Assembly (NCBI GenBank): GCA_018332375.1
Contig: BOPV01000001.1
Span: forward strand, 3,720,001-3,784,000
Direction: 5' to 3'
Origin: Roseiterribacter gracilis
GTDB lineage: Bacteria > Pseudomonadota > Alphaproteobacteria > BOG-932 > Roseiterribacteraceae
Length of the DNA stretch: 64,000 nucleotides
Below, in pieces: positions 62,721-64,000 of this stretch (within the stretch, counting starts at the first letter, position 1; the number at the start of each line of letters is the position of its first letter). The notes under the pieces were generated by a model. That model was not told where the DNA came from. It saw only the letters and a list, made by a program, of their open reading frames with translations, and did no database searches. The translations under genes and the position numbers were made by a program.

Positions 62721-63610
62721 CGACCACGCCGGCACGTAGCGCATCCTTTCTGTTACCCGTCTCGTTTGTGGCGCTGTGGTCGACCGGCTTCATCGGCGCG
62801 AAGCTTGGACTGCCGTCAGCCGGTGCCTTCACCTTCCTGACGATTCGCTTCGCCGCGGTCGCGCTGCTGCTGGCGCTGGTGTCGGTTGTGACGCGCGCAC
62901 CTTGGCCCAAAACGCGGCGCGAAATCGGCCATATGGCGGTTGCGGGGCTGCTGGTGCACGCGATCTATCTTGGCGGTGTGTTTGCGGCGATCGGTGTCGG
63001 TGTTGAAGCCGGCGTTGCAGCACTGATTTGCGGCCTGCAGCCCGTACTGGTCGCGTTTGCGGCGGGGCCGTTGTTCGGCGAACGGCTGCGTCCGGTCCAA
63101 TGGATTGGTCTGACCCTTGGTCTGGTCGGCGTCGTGCTGGTCGTGGCGCAGAAACTTGCGCTCGGACTTGGAACGCCGGCTGGTGTCGCGCTGGTGATCT
63201 TTGCCTTGCTCGGCATCACCATCGGCACGCTCTACCAGAAACGCTTCTGCGCCGGCATGGATCTGCGCAGCGGTGCAGTCGTGCAATTCGCGGCCGCTAC
63301 GTTGGCGCTCGCGCCATTCGCAACCGTGTTGGAAGGCTGGCGTGTTGAATTTACGCCAGCGTTTATTTTTGCGCTCGTCTGGCTGGTGCTGGTTTTGTCG
63401 GTTGGCGCGATCACGCTGCTTTACGTACTGATCCGGCGCGGCGCGGCCGCCGAGGTCGCCAGCCTCTTCTTCCTTGTGCCGCCGACGACTGCGTTGATGG
63501 CGTGGCTGTTGTTCGGCGAAACGCTGGAGCCGGTCTCAGCGCTCGGAATGGCGACAGTCGTCGTGGGCGTTGCGCTCGTCAACCGGTCGCCGCGACAACC
63601 TCAAAACTAG
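62717..63610 (+). CDS. EamA/DMT-family transporter
   Basis: This 297-aa inner-membrane protein has about ten hydrophobic segments in two EamA repeats (for example FLLPVSFVALWSTGFIGAK, AGVAALICGLQPVLVAFAAG and LFFLVPPTTALMAWLLFGET). These proteins move small metabolites across the inner membrane; the substrate cannot be told. The 3' end overlaps the convergent glycosyltransferase by 32 nt. Confidence 0.88.
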   Translation: MTTTPARSASFLLPVSFVALWSTGFIGAKLGLPSAGAFTFLTIRFAAVALLLALVSVVTRAPWPKTRREIGHMAVAGLLVHAIYLGGVFAAIGVGVEAGVAALICGLQPVLVAFAAGPLFGERLRPVQWIGLTLGLVGVVLVVAQKLALGLGTPAGVALVIFALLGITIGTLYQKRFCAGMDLRSGAVVQFAAATLALAPFATVLEGWRVEFTPAFIFALVWLVLVLSVGAITLLYVLIRRGAAAEVASLFFLVPPTTALMAWLLFGETLEPVSALGMATVVVGVALVNRSPRQPQN

Positions 63611-64000
63611 GCGTCGGATCGGCTGCGAGCGTGCGCAGCGTTGCGAGCATTTCATCAACCTGCCGGTCAAAGTCGAATCGAGCTTCGATACGAGCGAGGG
63701 ACCGCGCGCTCTCGCGCTTGCGTGCTTCGGGATCGCTGACCAGCAAGCGCAGGCGATTGATGAAGGATTCGACGTCAGGCGATGCGAGCTCTTCGCCCGC
63801 GACGGCGCCGACGTCGCCCATCGCCAAGGTGACGATCGGCACGCCCTCGGCCATTGCGGTCTGCGCGCTGGTGCCGCCGCCTATGCGGAACGGGTTCACC
63901 AATATGTCGACGACGGCGCAAAGACCGCGCAGGTCGCTGCAATGGCCCATGCCGATCACCTGGCCAGGCCGAACGCGCGGACTGTTAAACCGTTTTGCGG
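63579..64000 (-). CDS. Glycosyltransferase C-terminal part (cut by window edge)
   Basis: The frame is open to the right edge and encodes the C-terminal part of a GT-B glycosyltransferase. It has VVDILVNPFRIGGGTSAQTA and EGVPIVTLAMGDVGAVAGEE, then ESFINRLRLLVSDPEARKRE. The start lies outside the window. It ends within the transporter gene on the opposite strand. Donor and acceptor unknown. Confidence 0.7.
   Translation of the reverse strand, partial: AKRFNSPRVRPGQVIGMGHCSDLRGLCAVVDILVNPFRIGGGTSAQTAMAEGVPIVTLAMGDVGAVAGEELASPDVESFINRLRLLVSDPEARKRESARSLARIEARFDFDRQVDEMLATLRTLAADPTPSFEVVAATG

Overview
The window is high-GC DNA from an alphaproteobacterium. Evidence is the alphaproteobacterial flagellar set (FlbD, FliX, FlbT, FlaF, a rod-binding-only FlgJ, alpha-type FlgN), a SciP/DUF1153 protein, four perfect CtrA boxes and a single-cysteine DksA. 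Gene order fliF-fliG-fliH-fliN-flbD followed by flhA matches the Caulobacter arrangement. A Rhodospirillales-like member is my guess; the sequence does not settle the order. I saw no rRNA, tRNA, CRISPR array or insertion sequence.

Layout. 1-2165 (minus): 5'-truncated-by-window virB4 with virB3 and virB2, part of a type IV secretion system. 2259-6541 (plus): a divergent operon with two unknown proteins and a cysteine-rich PilV/shufflon-like protein, then a DUF4214 protein. 6551-9663 (minus): nadE and manC. 9870-18990 (minus): early flagellar genes fliF, fliG, fliH, fliN, flbD, flhA and a FliK-like gene. 19145-21983 (minus): a methyltransferase and a glycosyltransferase-like protein. 22050-34373 (plus): one tightly overlapped 14-gene sugar operon. 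It holds an NDP-heptose pathway (GmhA, a domain-swapped HldE-like fusion, HAD phosphatase, two epimerases), a split transketolase, a 2OG-Fe(II) oxygenase, an LIC12192-family protein, a WbuC-type cupin, an oxidoreductase and methyltransferases. 34375-45465 (minus): TPR-GSCFA protein, then a seven-gene operon with a GH57-like protein, a short NeuB-family synthase, an SpsF-PseG fusion, a methyltransferase, a TPP enzyme, an SDR and an ATP-grasp ligase. 45521-48740: sciP, a FlaG-like gene, pseC and pseB. 48844-58401: TPR-glycosyltransferase, flagellin, flbT, flaF, flgE, flgD, fliK, flgN, flgJ, flgI. 58612-64000: fliX, a second TPR-glycosyltransferase, dksA, two glycosyltransferase genes and an EamA transporter.

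How it fits together. The window is a flagellum-and-surface-glycan island under cell-cycle control. CtrA boxes (TTAA-N7-TTAA) sit upstream of the 14-gene sugar operon, the TPR-GSCFA gene, the sciP/flaG-like pair and the pseB/TPR-glycosyltransferase pair. Two sigma-54 promoters with perfect TGGCACG -24 elements sit upstream of fliK-flgD-flgE and flgI-flgJ-flgN, as expected for FlbD/FliX-controlled middle and late genes. PseB, PseC, a PseG-containing fusion and a NeuB-family synthase suggest a pseudaminic-type nonulosonate that one of the TPR-glycosyltransferases could attach to flagellin, as FlmG does in Caulobacter. The large operon probably makes a separate, modified heptose-derived or branched sugar whose structure I cannot predict.
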